The position numbers and the translations under genes are program-made. This document shows positions 55,454 through 64,000 of a DNA stretch of 64,000 bases, one piece after another. This stretch comes from Marinobacter sp. DY40_1A1 (GTDB taxonomy: Bacteria > Pseudomonadota > Gammaproteobacteria > Pseudomonadales > Oleiphilaceae), in the NCBI RefSeq assembly GCF_016597815.1, contig NZ_VCHA01000005.1, forward strand, positions 62,001 through 126,000, given 5' to 3'. Position 1 is the first letter of the stretch; the number at the start of each line of letters is the position of its first letter. Below the pieces are notes generated by a model. That model was given only the letters and a program-made list of their open reading frames with translations, was not told the origin of the DNA and did no database searches.

Positions 55454-56133
55454 TGTCGAAAGGCAAGGCACCAGTCATCGCAGTGGATGGCCCGGGCGGA
55501 TCGGGTAAGGGCACAGTTACTCAAATGCTGGCCAAAAAACTGGGCTGGCATCTGCTCGACAGTGGCGCGCTATATCGGTTGACCGCGCTTGCTGCCATTC
55601 GCCAGAACGTGGCCCTGGATGATGAGGCACAACTGGTGCGCGTAGCGGCTTCGCTGGACGTTGCTTTCGAGCCCACCCCTGAAGGTGAGCCTGCGAAAGT
55701 GATTCTTGCAGGAGAGGATGTTACCTCGGAAATTCGTACCGAAACCTGCGGGGATAATGCATCGCGCATTGCTGTAATGCAGCCGGTTCGGGATGCACTT
55801 TTGCAGCGTCAGCGGGATTTTCAGCAAAGCCCCGGGCTGGTTGCTGATGGTCGCGACATGGGCACCGTAGTGTTCCCGGATGCCACCGTTAAAATTTTTC
55901 TGACGGCCAGCGCAGAAGAGCGCGCACGCCGGCGTTTCGGCCAGTTGAAGGCAGCGGGTGTCGATGTTAGTATTGACGCCCTTTTAGAGGAGATACGGGT
56001 TCGTGATGAACGGGATATGAACCGTTCCGCAGCCCCTCTCAAGCCCGCAGACGATGCGCAAGTCATTGATTCTACGGGGTTGAGTATACAGGAGGTGCTA
56101 GACAGGTGTATGGCCGCAGCAGGTCAGACCTGA
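55453..56133 (+). CDS. cmk: Cytidylate kinase
   Basis: 226-residue P-loop kinase phosphorylating CMP and dCMP. P-loop [20 protein letters not shown], then [33 protein letters not shown] and [15 protein letters not shown]; the lid has Arg-rich [12 protein letters not shown]. The start overlaps the aroA stop by one base, continuing the serC operon. rpsA follows after a 130-base gap, as in E. coli and pseudomonads. Confidence 0.96.
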   Translation: MSKGKAPVIAVDGPGGSGKGTVTQMLAKKLGWHLLDSGALYRLTALAAIRQNVALDDEAQLVRVAASLDVAFEPTPEGEPAKVILAGEDVTSEIRTETCGDNASRIAVMQPVRDALLQRQRDFQQSPGLVADGRDMGTVVFPDATVKIFLTASAEERARRRFGQLKAAGVDVSIDALLEEIRVRDERDMNRSAAPLKPADDAQVIDSTGLSIQEVLDRCMAAAGQT

Positions 56134-56263
56134 CTACACCTTTTTGTCGTTGAAATACCGGGAGCAGCGTAATCTGCCAGCCGCTGGCTGATTCCGGAAT
56201 TTATTAACAGACCGTGTTGCTGGCGACACGGAGCATACTTGCATTGAACCTATAGGACTCATA

Positions 56264-57958
56264 ATGAGCGAGAGCTTTGCGGATCTTTTTGAAGAAAGCC
56301 TAAAAGAAATTGACATGAAACCAGGTTCCATCGTCCAGGGAACCGTAGTTGATGTTGATAGCGACTGGGTCACAGTTAACGCCGGGCTGAAGTCCGAAGG
56401 TGTTATCCCCGCCTCCCAGTTCCTGAATGAAAAAGGCGAGTTGGAAGTAGCTATTGGCGACGTAGTCGACGTAGCACTGGATGCAGTGGAAGATGGTTTC
56501 GGTGAAACCCGTCTTTCCCGTGAAAAGGCCAAGCGTGCTGAATCCTGGAAGGTACTCGAGAAGTCCTTCGAAGCGGAAGAAGTCGTCAAAGGTATTATTA
56601 ACGGCAAGGTTAAGGGTGGTTTCACCGTTGATCTGGCTGGTATTCGTGCGTTCCTGCCGGGTTCCCTGGTAGACGTTCGTCCGGTTCGCGACACTGCGCA
56701 CCTGGAGAACAAGGAGCTCGAATTCAAAGTTATCAAGCTGGACCAGAAGCGTAACAACGTGGTTGTTTCTCGCCGCGCCGTTCTGGAAGCTGAAAACAGC
56801 GCCGAGCGTGAAGCTCTGCTCGAAACCCTGACAGAAGGTCTGTCAATTCAGGGTATCGTCAAGAACCTGACCGACTACGGCGCGTTCGTAGATCTGGGCG
56901 GTGTTGACGGCCTGTTGCACATTACCGATATGGCTTGGAAGCGCATCAAGCACCCGAGCGAAATCGTAAACGTTGGTGACGAGATCAACGTTAAAGTACT
57001 GAAGTTCGATCGTGAGCGTAACCGTGTATCTCTGGGTCTGAAGCAGCTGGGTGAAGATCCCTGGGTTGATATCAAAGGCCGTTACCCTGAAGGTACCAAG
57101 GTTACTGCACGTGTAACCAACCTGACCGATTACGGCTGCTTTGCCGAGCTGGAAGAGGGCGTTGAAGGTCTGGTTCACGTATCTGAAATGGATTGGACCA
57201 ACAAGAACATCCACCCATCCAAAGTCGTTAATGTTGGCGACGAAGTGGGCGTGATGATTCTGGACATCGATGAAGAGCGTCGTCGTATCTCCCTGGGTAT
57301 CAAGCAGTGCGTATCCAACCCATGGGAAGATTTCTCCGGCAACTTCAACAAGGGCGACCGCATCTCCGGTAAGATCAAGTCAATCACTGACTTCGGTATC
57401 TTCATCGGTCTGGACGGTGGCATCGATGGTCTGGTTCACCTGTCAGACATCAGCTGGAACGAAACAGGCGAAGAAGCCGTTCGTGAATACAAGAAGGGCG
57501 ACGATGTTGACACCGTTATCCTGTCTGTAGATCCCGAGCGTGAGCGTATTTCCCTGGGTATCAAGCAACTCGAAAGCGATCCGTTCGCCGAGTTTGTTCA
57601 GCTGAACGATAAAGGCTCTATCGTCAAGGGCACTGTTTCCGCCATTGATGCCAAGCAAGCTACTATCGCTCTGAACGACGAAGTTGAAGCGATTCTGAAA
57701 GCTTCCGAAATCAGCCGTGACCGCGTTGAAGATGCGCGTAACGCTCTGAAGGAAGGCGAAGAAGTCGAAGCCAAGATCATCAGCATCGACCGCAAGAACC
57801 GCATCATCAACCTGTCTGTCAAGTCCAAGGACGTTGAAGACGACAAGCAGGCTATTGATACAGTGCGCAGCAAAACTGCAGAAACTTCCTCCGGTGCGAC
57901 CACCATTGGCGATCTCATCAAGGAGCAAATGCAGCAGCAGAACGCCAACAAGGACTAA
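56264..57958 (+). CDS. rpsA: 30S ribosomal protein S1
   Basis: 564 residues with six S1 OB-fold repeats. The first two are divergent and bind the ribosome ([20 protein letters not shown]), and repeats 3-6 bind mRNA ([60 protein letters not shown]). The ATG at 56264 follows a modest AGGA. Codon use is strongly biased, as expected for a very highly expressed gene. Closed by a strong terminator. Confidence 0.97.
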   Translation: MSESFADLFEESLKEIDMKPGSIVQGTVVDVDSDWVTVNAGLKSEGVIPASQFLNEKGELEVAIGDVVDVALDAVEDGFGETRLSREKAKRAESWKVLEKSFEAEEVVKGIINGKVKGGFTVDLAGIRAFLPGSLVDVRPVRDTAHLENKELEFKVIKLDQKRNNVVVSRRAVLEAENSAEREALLETLTEGLSIQGIVKNLTDYGAFVDLGGVDGLLHITDMAWKRIKHPSEIVNVGDEINVKVLKFDRERNRVSLGLKQLGEDPWVDIKGRYPEGTKVTARVTNLTDYGCFAELEEGVEGLVHVSEMDWTNKNIHPSKVVNVGDEVGVMILDIDEERRRISLGIKQCVSNPWEDFSGNFNKGDRISGKIKSITDFGIFIGLDGGIDGLVHLSDISWNETGEEAVREYKKGDDVDTVILSVDPERERISLGIKQLESDPFAEFVQLNDKGSIVKGTVSAIDAKQATIALNDEVEAILKASEISRDRVEDARNALKEGEEVEAKIISIDRKNRIINLSVKSKDVEDDKQAIDTVRSKTAETSSGATTIGDLIKEQMQQQNANKD

Positions 57959-57973
57959 TATCCGGTTGGTAAG

Positions 57974-58007
57974 AAAAAAACGGGCTCTAAGAGCCCGTTT
58001 TTTTTGT
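57974..58007 (+). terminator. Terminator of rpsA
   Basis: CGGGCTC (57981-57987) pairs with GAGCCCG (57991-57997), three-base loop, flanked by an A-run and nine T, so it could work in both directions. Confidence 0.95.
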
Positions 58008-58090
58008 GTTTTTTTCTGATTTAGCTAAACTGAGGGAGTGGGAATTCGGCAATCATTGGCCGAATAAATAAGAAAAGAGGGAAGTGCCTC

Positions 58091-58387
58091 ATGACGAAGT
58101 CAGAACTGGTCGAATTAATTGCCTCGAAACAAACGCAGCTCTCGGTTAAAGATGTTGAGTTGGCGGTAAAAACAATTATTGAGCATATGTCCCAGTCGCT
58201 TGCTAACGGACAAAGAATCGAGATCCGGGGGTTTGGTAGCTTCTCCCTTCACCATCGCGCCGCCCGTACCGGTAGGAATCCGAAAACCGGAGAGGCTGTG
58301 CAGTTGCCAGCAAAGTATGTTCCTCACTTCAAGCCCGGCAAGGAACTTCGTGAGCAGGTGAATGACAGTTTGAAGCAGGGTTTTTAG
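58091..58387 (+). CDS. ihfB: Integration host factor beta subunit
   Basis: 98-residue DNA-bending protein that dimerises with IhfA. Typical HU/IHF fold: [20 protein letters not shown], then [20 protein letters not shown] and the intercalating arm [22 protein letters not shown] with the conserved Pro. Slightly longer C-tail than E. coli IhfB. Position after rpsA is the usual one. Confidence 0.97.
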   Translation: MTKSELVELIASKQTQLSVKDVELAVKTIIEHMSQSLANGQRIEIRGFGSFSLHHRAARTGRNPKTGEAVQLPAKYVPHFKPGKELREQVNDSLKQGF

Positions 58388-58454
58388 GCTTTTCATCTCT
58401 GAATTGAAACACCTATAATTCGGACACTTATCAGCGTTTGGGAGAGCTAAAGCT

Positions 58455-58757
58455 ATGGCAGGATTACAGAAGATCCTTTTGATTCTGTTGGTACTGGTCC
58501 TGGTATTGCTGGCGCTTGTGTTCTCCCTGAATAACCAGATGGCGGTTGCTCTTAACTTTCTGGTATTTGAGACCAAGCCCCATGGTGTCGCCGTCTGGAT
58601 TATCATGTCGTTTGTTATCGGTGCGCTGGTTGGAATACTGATCACCATTCTCGCCACATTCCGCACATCGATTTCCCGCAAGACTCTTCAGAAACGACTT
58701 GGTCGCGCCGAACAGGCATTGGAAAAATCCAAGGCCCAGAACGACCAGGCTATTTAA
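58455..58757 (+). CDS. lapA: LapA (DUF1049, YciS-like) membrane protein
   Basis: 100 residues with two membrane helices (LLILLVLVLVLLALVFSLNN and GVAVWIIMSFVIGALVGIL) and a coiled-coil C-tail (KTLQKRLGRAEQALEKSKAQ). Partners LapB in control of LPS synthesis through LpxC turnover. Its stop overlaps the lapB ATG (TAATGG). Confidence 0.92.
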   Translation: MAGLQKILLILLVLVLVLLALVFSLNNQMAVALNFLVFETKPHGVAVWIIMSFVIGALVGILITILATFRTSISRKTLQKRLGRAEQALEKSKAQNDQAI

Positions 58758-59926
58758 TGGACATAGTGTTTCAGTGGCTACTGTTGACTGTTGCAGTTGC
58801 CGTTGGCTGGTTTGTCGGCCGGCTGGGTAATGGTCGTAGCCGGGCCCGAACAAAGATTGCCGATGAAGACTCTGTCAAAGATCGGTTGCAGTTTCTATTC
58901 ACGAATTATTCAGATCAGGCCGTCGATAATTTTGTGCAGTCGTTGGCTGTAAACAAGGATACCGTAAGTCTCCACCTCTCTATTGGCAGGCACTTTCGCA
59001 ACAAAGGCGAAACGGATCGAGCCATTCTCGTGCACCAGAATTTGCTCGCAAGGCCTGAACTGCACCCCCGGTTCTCCCCCCAGGTAACGCTTGAGCTTGC
59101 AATGGATTTCCTGAATGCCGGCTTGTTGGACCGAGCTGAAGCGTTATTGCAGCAGTTGATGGGAGATCGGGAGTACGGCCGAAAAGCTGCACAGCAACTC
59201 ATCGAGCTTTATCAGCAAGAGCGGGAGTGGGGCAAGGCTGCAGATGTAGCTCGAGCCCTGACCAAAAATGATGCAGATCCCGGGATGTTCAAGGACCTTG
59301 CTTATCTTACCTGTGAGTTGGCGGAAAAGGCACTTGTGAAGGATGACCGCTGGGGCGCTCAGAAGCTTGCCAAAGAGGCGCTGGATTACGACCGCTCCTG
59401 TGTTCGCGCTACATTGATTTTGATGAAGATTCTGGTCCGGCAGGGCAGCTATCGAGATGCGGGTAACCAGGGGTTGAAAGTCTTTGATCAAAACCCGGAT
59501 TTTGGGCCAGAAGCCATTGATCGCCTTATGAAGCTTGAACACGAGCATGGAGATATTGGCAGGCTGGTCAAAAAATTACGTAAATTATACGAGGCCTACC
59601 CGAGTACCAGCTTGCTATTGGCTCTGGTAGAGTCGGTAGAGCGAGTTGCAGGCCGCCCTGCCGCAATCGAGCTGCTGCGCATGGAACTGGAAATACGCCC
59701 GAGCATGAGAGGTCTGTTACGGCTTGTTGAGATGGCAGGCTATGAAAAGGGTATGACCACTGACGAAGGGCGCCTCGTTAGTCGTATCGGTCTCATGATT
59801 CTTGCCAACAGGCCGGTTTACCGTTGTGTAAGCTGCGGCTTCTCGGGGCAGCAGCTGCACTGGCTGTGCCCCAGCTGTAAACAATGGGAGACAGTTCGTC
59901 CCATACAGGGCGTTGAGGCTGAGTAG
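58757..59926 (+). CDS. lapB: LapB (YciM), LPS assembly regulator
   Basis: 389 residues, inner-membrane anchored by the N-terminal helix ([17 protein letters not shown]), followed by a cytosolic stack of TPR repeats (about residues 60-330) and a rubredoxin-like metal knuckle near the end ([18 protein letters not shown]). LapB directs FtsH to degrade LpxC and scaffolds LPS enzymes. Coupled to lapA by a one-base overlap; the lapA-lapB-pyrF order is conserved in enterics and pseudomonads. Confidence 0.94.
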   Translation: MDIVFQWLLLTVAVAVGWFVGRLGNGRSRARTKIADEDSVKDRLQFLFTNYSDQAVDNFVQSLAVNKDTVSLHLSIGRHFRNKGETDRAILVHQNLLARPELHPRFSPQVTLELAMDFLNAGLLDRAEALLQQLMGDREYGRKAAQQLIELYQQEREWGKAADVARALTKNDADPGMFKDLAYLTCELAEKALVKDDRWGAQKLAKEALDYDRSCVRATLILMKILVRQGSYRDAGNQGLKVFDQNPDFGPEAIDRLMKLEHEHGDIGRLVKKLRKLYEAYPSTSLLLALVESVERVAGRPAAIELLRMELEIRPSMRGLLRLVEMAGYEKGMTTDEGRLVSRIGLMILANRPVYRCVSCGFSGQQLHWLCPSCKQWETVRPIQGVEAE

Positions 59927-59996
59927 CTTTGTTCCCTGTTTTCAGTTTTTAACATCTACCTTCATTCTTTATCAAAACCTCGCAGGACATACCAAC

Positions 59997-60707
59997 GTGC
60001 AAACTTCGAACGACCCCAATATCATCGTTGCTCTGGACTTCCCCTCTGCAAACCCGGCGCTGGAGCTGGCAGATAGGCTGGATCCGGCAAAGTGCCGGTT
60101 AAAGGTTGGCAAAGAACTTTTTACGCGCTCCGGCCCTCAGCTGGTTGAAAGCTTGCAGAAGCGCGGTTTTGATGTGTTTCTGGATCTGAAATTCCACGAT
60201 ATCCCTAACACGGCCTCGTCAGCTGTCGCTGCTGCTGCAGATCTTGGCGTGTGGATGGTAAATGTGCATGCGTCTGGTGGTGAGAAAATGATGTTGGCTT
60301 GCCGCGAACGTCTGGAGTCGTTTGGTAAGGATAAGCCGCTGCTGATCGCTGTAACGGTTCTTACCAGTATGGGCGCTGATGATCTTGCCGGTATCGGGAT
60401 AAGCAGTTCTCCCGAAATCCAGGTTTCCCGCCTGGCAACCCTGACCCGTAACTGTGGTCTTGATGGTGTTGTCTGTTCTGCGCAGGAAGCAAGCAAGTTG
60501 AAAGCAGAGCAGGGTATCGACTTCAAGTTGATTACCCCGGGTATTCGGCCCTTAACCGCCGATAAGGGCGATCAGCAGCGCATCATGACTCCCCGGGATG
60601 CCCTGGCGGCTGGTTCTGATTATCTCGTTATAGGCCGGCCAATTACGCAGGCTGCCGAGCCATTTGCTGCACTAGAGGCGATTTACGCAGATGTGGCCGG
60701 AATCTGA
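59997..60707 (+). CDS. pyrF: Orotidine 5'-phosphate decarboxylase
   Basis: Final step of UMP synthesis. 236 residues from the GTG at 59997 (AGGA about 10 bases upstream); a longer TTG-type extension at 59913 reaches into lapB and is not conserved. (beta/alpha)8 barrel with [14 protein letters not shown], the catalytic Lys-Asp tetrad in [24 protein letters not shown], and phosphate-binding ITPGIRPL and [12 protein letters not shown] clear terminator follows. Confidence 0.94.
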   Translation: MQTSNDPNIIVALDFPSANPALELADRLDPAKCRLKVGKELFTRSGPQLVESLQKRGFDVFLDLKFHDIPNTASSAVAAAADLGVWMVNVHASGGEKMMLACRERLESFGKDKPLLIAVTVLTSMGADDLAGIGISSSPEIQVSRLATLTRNCGLDGVVCSAQEASKLKAEQGIDFKLITPGIRPLTADKGDQQRIMTPRDALAAGSDYLVIGRPITQAAEPFAALEAIYADVAGI

Positions 60708-60806
60708 CCCGTCTAACCTGTTGTAACTCTGGTGGTTATTCGATCTGAGTAAAAGTCATTCATTTTAGGTCAATCATATTGGGCCAGTACTGGTCAACCC
60801 CTTAAC

Positions 60807-60830
60807 CCCGACATTAGTCGGGTTTTTTTT
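60807..60830 (+). terminator. Terminator of pyrF
   Basis: CCCGAC (60807-60812) pairs with GTCGGG (60817-60822), loop ATTA, then eight T. I see no gene or other clear structure in the remaining part of the 298-base gap 60708-61005. Confidence 0.93.
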
Positions 60831-61005
60831 GATTTATGACAAGTGTCACACTTCCTGCTTGGATCTGCTGATAGAGTCAACTGTAAGAATTAACAAAAAG
60901 CAAAAACTAACGGCGCCGAAGTGAATTAGTTCGGCGCAGCGCGAGCACCACTCACCCTTTGATGAGCCGTCAAAAATAACAAAACGGCCGCAGTGGGATT
61001 CCAAA

Positions 61006-62196
61006 ATGACCAGATTTTTTTCAATGGCTGTTCTGTCAGTGTTTCCCATGGTTGCCCATTCAGAGTTAAGTCCAATTTCTGACGAGGCGCTTTCAGAAGT
61101 CACGGGGCAGGCATTCGTATCCGTTGATCGGCAGTACCATCCGGATGCAAACGACTCCACCGCCTATACGCGCGTGAACCTTGGAATGGATATAGAGGTC
61201 CAGACCAACGTTGATGTGCTTGAGTTGGGGCGTTATGAGCGAGCTGGTGAAAAACCGGGGTCTTCGGATGTCTATATTGAGGACTTTGCGCTTGGGTATA
61301 TCAACAATCAAGCGTATTACAGTGCAAACCCTGCTATGCCCAGGCAACGAAAGGCTGATGGAAGCGCCTATGCGCAGGGTGAGATTGTTCCTTTTACTAT
61401 CAGTGACCCGTTTTTCGAGCTCGCCCAGGATGAGGTTACCCGCGAAATTTTGGGTTTTAGAATTGGTTTTGGTGATGCGATGGGTGTGCTTTCAGGATCG
61501 ATTAAGAGCCTGACGGGTAACGTGAACATTGAGATTCTGGATCGCGGTGAGGGGCTCAAAAATGCGGAATCCGATGGCAGTTTCGGTGACTCCCTTATCG
61601 TTGCGCTCGCCCCTTACCTGACAAGTGGTGACCCTCTGTACGCGAAAGCCCAGCTTGTTCATGGTGAAGGTCCGGATATTGGTTCGCTGGACCCGCTGCG
61701 AGCTGAGTATGCAGGTATTCCGGATGGGGAAAAGATTGTTATCAAGGATGTGGCAGGTATCACTCGCGGACTTCTGAGGCTTGTAGGTGGTACGGCGAGC
61801 TCCACTATTGATTTTGTGAACCCGGGCTGCGGCTTGTTCTGTGGAAAAGGCGATGTTGAGGTTACTGTTCAGGATTGTAAGGCGCTAGGTATCGGCGTCT
61901 GTTTCAGGCTTGATAGCTACAACAGCTTCCCTATAGGTGAGATTAGTGAGGTGGGTGGAGAACCCCGTTTAACGGGGCCGGTGGATGGTGTATTCATGTC
62001 TTTCCAGACAAAGGATCTGGAGTGGCTTAAAGATGTGAAGAAGGGAAACATTACTCCCCAGGATTTTATTCGCACAACCCAGGGTGCGTTCTTCAATATT
62101 CCTAACGGTGCAACAGTTGTAAATCTGGAACAGGCGCTTCACGGCATTCCCCGTTTGCGTACTGAGCATATTGATCGCGGTTTGGGGTTATTCTAG
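61006..62196 (+). CDS. Exported protein of unknown function, DUF6160-like N-terminus
   Basis: 396 residues with a short signal peptide (MTRFFSMAVLSVFPMVAHS). Directly after cleavage comes LSPISDEALSEVTGQAFVSV, a motif I recall from a family of surface or exported proteins in Marinobacter, Pseudomonas and Acinetobacter; the family name is a tentative match. The rest is beta-rich with no catalytic pattern, many Gly/Asp turns, and four cysteines near residues 275-305 (PGCGLFCGKG; QDCKALGIGVC). No lipobox or membrane anchor. Stands alone between pyrF and a bidirectional terminator. Confidence 0.65.
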   Translation: MTRFFSMAVLSVFPMVAHSELSPISDEALSEVTGQAFVSVDRQYHPDANDSTAYTRVNLGMDIEVQTNVDVLELGRYERAGEKPGSSDVYIEDFALGYINNQAYYSANPAMPRQRKADGSAYAQGEIVPFTISDPFFELAQDEVTREILGFRIGFGDAMGVLSGSIKSLTGNVNIEILDRGEGLKNAESDGSFGDSLIVALAPYLTSGDPLYAKAQLVHGEGPDIGSLDPLRAEYAGIPDGEKIVIKDVAGITRGLLRLVGGTASSTIDFVNPGCGLFCGKGDVEVTVQDCKALGIGVCFRLDSYNSFPIGEISEVGGEPRLTGPVDGVFMSFQTKDLEWLKDVKKGNITPQDFIRTTQGAFFNIPNGATVVNLEQALHGIPRLRTEHIDRGLGLF

Positions 62197-62261
62197 GTAG
62201 CGGGCTTTGCTGTGCGGCAGGGCAGCTTGGCTCGGAACGAAGCGCCAAGCGATAATAAGAA

Positions 62262-62294
62262 AAAACCCGCTAACTCATAGAATTAGCGGGTTTT
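62262..62294. terminator. Bidirectional terminator between the exported protein gene and tRNA-Asn
   Basis: AAAACCCGCTAA (62262-62273) pairs perfectly with TTAGCGGGTTTT (62283-62294), 9-base loop, with A- and T-runs on both sides, so it can stop transcription of the 61006 gene and of minus-strand tRNA-Asn. Confidence 0.92.
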
Positions 62295-62301
62295 CAAATA
62301 G

Positions 62302-62377
62302 TGGCTCCCCGAGCTGGGCTCGAACCAGCGACAAACGGATTAACAGTCCGTTGCTCTACCAACTGAGCTATCGGGGA
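62302..62377 (-). tRNA. tRNA-Asn (anticodon GUU)
   Basis: 76 bases with encoded CCA, read on the minus strand. Acceptor TCCCCGA pairs with TCGGGGA; the anticodon loop CTGTTAA gives GTT at 62344-62342; T-arm CTGGTTCGAGCCCAG. Confidence 0.97.
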
Positions 62378-62446
62378 ACGTCGTCATGTGACGAGGCGCG
62401 TATATTAAGATTACGCCACGGCCTCGTCAACCCCTTACCGAAGTTT

Positions 62447-63631
62447 TTAGCCCAAAGCCTTCTGCAACCGCTCAATGGCCTTTTCCAGATTATCCATGCT
62501 CGTCGCAAAACTCAGGCGCATGTGGCCAGGGCAACCAAATGCAGAGCCCGGAACCAGTGCAACACCCGCTTCGCTCAGCAGCTTCTCTGCGAACTCCACA
62601 TCGTTGCTGACACCTTCGGTGGCATCAATTGCTGCCTGGAAGCTTGGGAACACGTAGAAGGTGCCGTCGCCTTTCAGGCATTCAACACCCGGCAACTTGT
62701 TCAAAGCAGCTACCAGCCAGTCATGACGCTTTTCGAACGCCTTGACCATCTCTCCCACGCATTCTTGCGGGCCATCCAGAGCGGCCTGTGCTGCGGCCTG
62801 GGAAATGGAGCAAGGGTTTGAGGTGCTTTGAGACTGAATTTTCTTCATTGCCCCAATGGTTTTAGCGGGGCCTGCAGCATAACCGATACGCCAGCCCGTC
62901 ATGGAATAAGCCTTGGATACACCGTTGAGAACAAAGGTGCGATCGTAAAGCTCGGGGCAAGCATTGAGAATGTTGCAAAATGGCTGACCCGTCCAGAGGA
63001 TAGGCTCGTACATATCATCAGTAGCGATCATGATGTTCGGGTGCTTTTTCAGCACCTCGGCAATGGCCTTCAGCTCTTCCATGGTGTAAGCCATGCCACT
63101 GGGGTTGGAAGGGCTGTTGATCACGAACAAGCGTGTACGCTCGGTGATGGCACCTTCCAGTTGTTCCGCAGTGATCTTGAATCGGGTGTCTGCTCCGGTT
63201 TCGATGATAACCGGCTTGCCTTCAGCAACCAGAACCATATCCGGGTAGGATACCCAGTAAGGCGCGGGAATAATGGCCTCGTCGCCAGCATTCAGAGTCG
63301 CCAGGGCAAGGTTGAAAAAGCTCTGTTTGCCACCACTTGATACGAGTATCTGGTTGGCTTCGTATTCCAGGCCGTTGTCCCGTTTGAATTTCGCAATGAT
63401 TGCTTTCTTTAAGGCTGGCGTACCATCAACAGCTGTGTACTTTGTCTGGCCACTTTTGATGGCCTCAATGGCTGCCTGCTTGATGTGCTCCGGGGTATCG
63501 AAATCCGGCTCGCCTGCACCAAGGCCGATGATATCCTGGCCCGCTGCGCGCAATTCGGCAGCTTTGTTGGTGACCGCGAGGGTGGGGGATGGCTTGATTG
63601 CCTGTACTCGGCTGGAAAGTTGAAGGTCCAA
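62447..63631 (-). CDS. Aspartate-type aminotransferase (class I, subfamily 1b)
   Basis: 394-residue PLP aminotransferase, probably acting on aspartate and perhaps prephenate. Starts TTG at 63631, with AAGGAG seven bases upstream; no ATG fits better. DIIGLGAGEPDFDTPEHIK, YTAVDGTPALKKAI, INSPSNPSGMAYT, the PLP Lys in VSKAYSMTGWRIGYAAGP, and MRLSFATS with the substrate Arg place it in the 1b group rather than E. coli AspC. tRNA-Asn lies just downstream; uvrB diverges upstream. Confidence 0.92.
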   Translation of the reverse strand: MDLQLSSRVQAIKPSPTLAVTNKAAELRAAGQDIIGLGAGEPDFDTPEHIKQAAIEAIKSGQTKYTAVDGTPALKKAIIAKFKRDNGLEYEANQILVSSGGKQSFFNLALATLNAGDEAIIPAPYWVSYPDMVLVAEGKPVIIETGADTRFKITAEQLEGAITERTRLFVINSPSNPSGMAYTMEELKAIAEVLKKHPNIMIATDDMYEPILWTGQPFCNILNACPELYDRTFVLNGVSKAYSMTGWRIGYAAGPAKTIGAMKKIQSQSTSNPCSISQAAAQAALDGPQECVGEMVKAFEKRHDWLVAALNKLPGVECLKGDGTFYVFPSFQAAIDATEGVSNDVEFAEKLLSEAGVALVPGSAFGCPGHMRLSFATSMDNLEKAIERLQKALG

Positions 63632-63844
63632 ACTTGCGCTCCTTAAAGCTGCATCTGATAGGTCCGTGACCGGCGGGGTGTCTGAATCCTTGCCTTATGG
63701 CGGCTGATTTTCGCCCAGCCGTCGATCGCGTTGATGGTACCATGAAGCTGGCGTAACAATAAATTTCTCTCTTGGGCCAAGTCTTGCAACCGTAAGATAT
63801 GGCTGGGATTCGTAGTTTGTATGAGTGGAGGTTGTGTGCCGATT

Positions 63845-64000
63845 ATGGGCAGTAACGATTCCAGCAATTCAGGTAAAGAAGGCGTCTTCATTGTTGACTC
63901 GCCATTTGAGCCCGCAGGCGACCAGCCAAAGGCTATAGAAGGCCTGATTGACGGCATTCATTCGGGATTGGCAAGCCAGACATTGTTGGGCGTTACCGGC
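63845..64000 (+). CDS. uvrB: UvrB, excinuclease ABC subunit B (3' part outside the window)
   Basis: Only the first 52 residues are visible: [20 protein letters not shown] followed by SQTLLGVTG, leading into the Walker A that lies beyond the edge. UvrB is the damage-verifying helicase-like subunit of nucleotide excision repair. Three in-frame starts are possible: ATG 63845, GTG 63836 (four bases after GGAGG at 63827-63831) and ATG 63821. I give the innermost; the GTG has the closest ribosome site. No LexA-type palindrome is visible in the 213-base divergent gap 63632-63844. Confidence 0.92.
   Translation, partial: MGSNDSSNSGKEGVFIVDSPFEPAGDQPKAIEGLIDGIHSGLASQTLLGVTG

Noticed and set aside
63632..63844. 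LexA box for uvrB
   Set aside because: No CTGT-N8-ACAG pattern on either strand in the divergent gap.

Overview
The window looks like the chromosome of a marine gammaproteobacterium close to Marinobacter. This rests on gene order (gyrA-serC-pheA-hisC-tyrA/aroA-cmk-rpsA-ihfB-lapA-lapB-pyrF), a fused TyrA-AroA protein, the imuA-imuB-dnaE2 cassette, an oadGAB sodium pump and protein-level resemblance; no database search was possible. Nearly all of it is dense core genome. I see no insertion sequence, prophage, integrase or CRISPR array.

Layout. 1-5817: DUF1631 protein (cut at the left edge), ampD-ampE, and a chemoreceptor. 5818-10469: a large palindromic repeat, then on the minus strand valS, panE and a PduO-type cobalamin adenosyltransferase. 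10752-16952: an unusual M48 protease-pilin fusion, holC/pepA (minus), lptF-lptG (plus), and an RDD membrane protein (minus). 17094-22305: alaS, lysC, csrA, tRNA-Ser(GCU), two identical tRNA-Arg(ACG) genes, plus a remnant of a third and two copies of a hairpin-rich element. 22458-29130: tetrathionate reductase ttrBCA behind a candidate FNR/ANR-type promoter, followed by a minus-strand disulfide pair (an Lgt-like/TlpA fusion and DsbG). 29251-35699: pxpA, a DUF2058 protein, dbpA and oadGAB. 35940-41175: the SOS mutagenesis cassette imuA-imuB-dnaE2 (minus) with a consensus-grade LexA box. 41320-46014: small metabolic and stress genes (phhB, a DUF2897 mini-protein, ydhR-like, yghU-like, a ZIP-like transporter, a thiamine-binding-type protein, ggt). 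46184-60707: purU, gyrA, then the aromatic amino acid/pyrimidine/translation supercluster serC to pyrF. 61006-64000: an exported protein of unknown function, tRNA-Asn(GUU), an aspartate-type aminotransferase and the start of uvrB.

How the genes work together. AmpD/AmpE belong to murein recycling. LptF/LptG form the membrane part of the LPS exporter, and LapA/LapB downstream of ihfB help control LPS synthesis. TtrBCA is an anaerobic respiratory enzyme whose neighbouring periplasmic thiol-disulfide proteins may help it mature. OadGAB couples decarboxylation to sodium export. ImuA/ImuB/DnaE2 is the LexA-controlled translesion polymerase set, and uvrB at the right edge adds excision repair. SerC, PheA, HisC, TyrA-AroA and Cmk supply serine, phenylalanine, histidine, tyrosine, shikimate and CMP/CDP pathways.

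The most unusual structure is a family of about 90-110 bp palindromes (three copies: 5846-5954, 7362-7456, 35790-35881). Their 53-54 nt central loop is conserved between copies while the long inverted-repeat arms are completely different. One copy lies in frame inside panE. A second structured repeat (21836-21948 and 22134-22243), next to tRNA-Arg, shows the same logic: conserved flanks around a 7-bp hairpin whose two arms change together.
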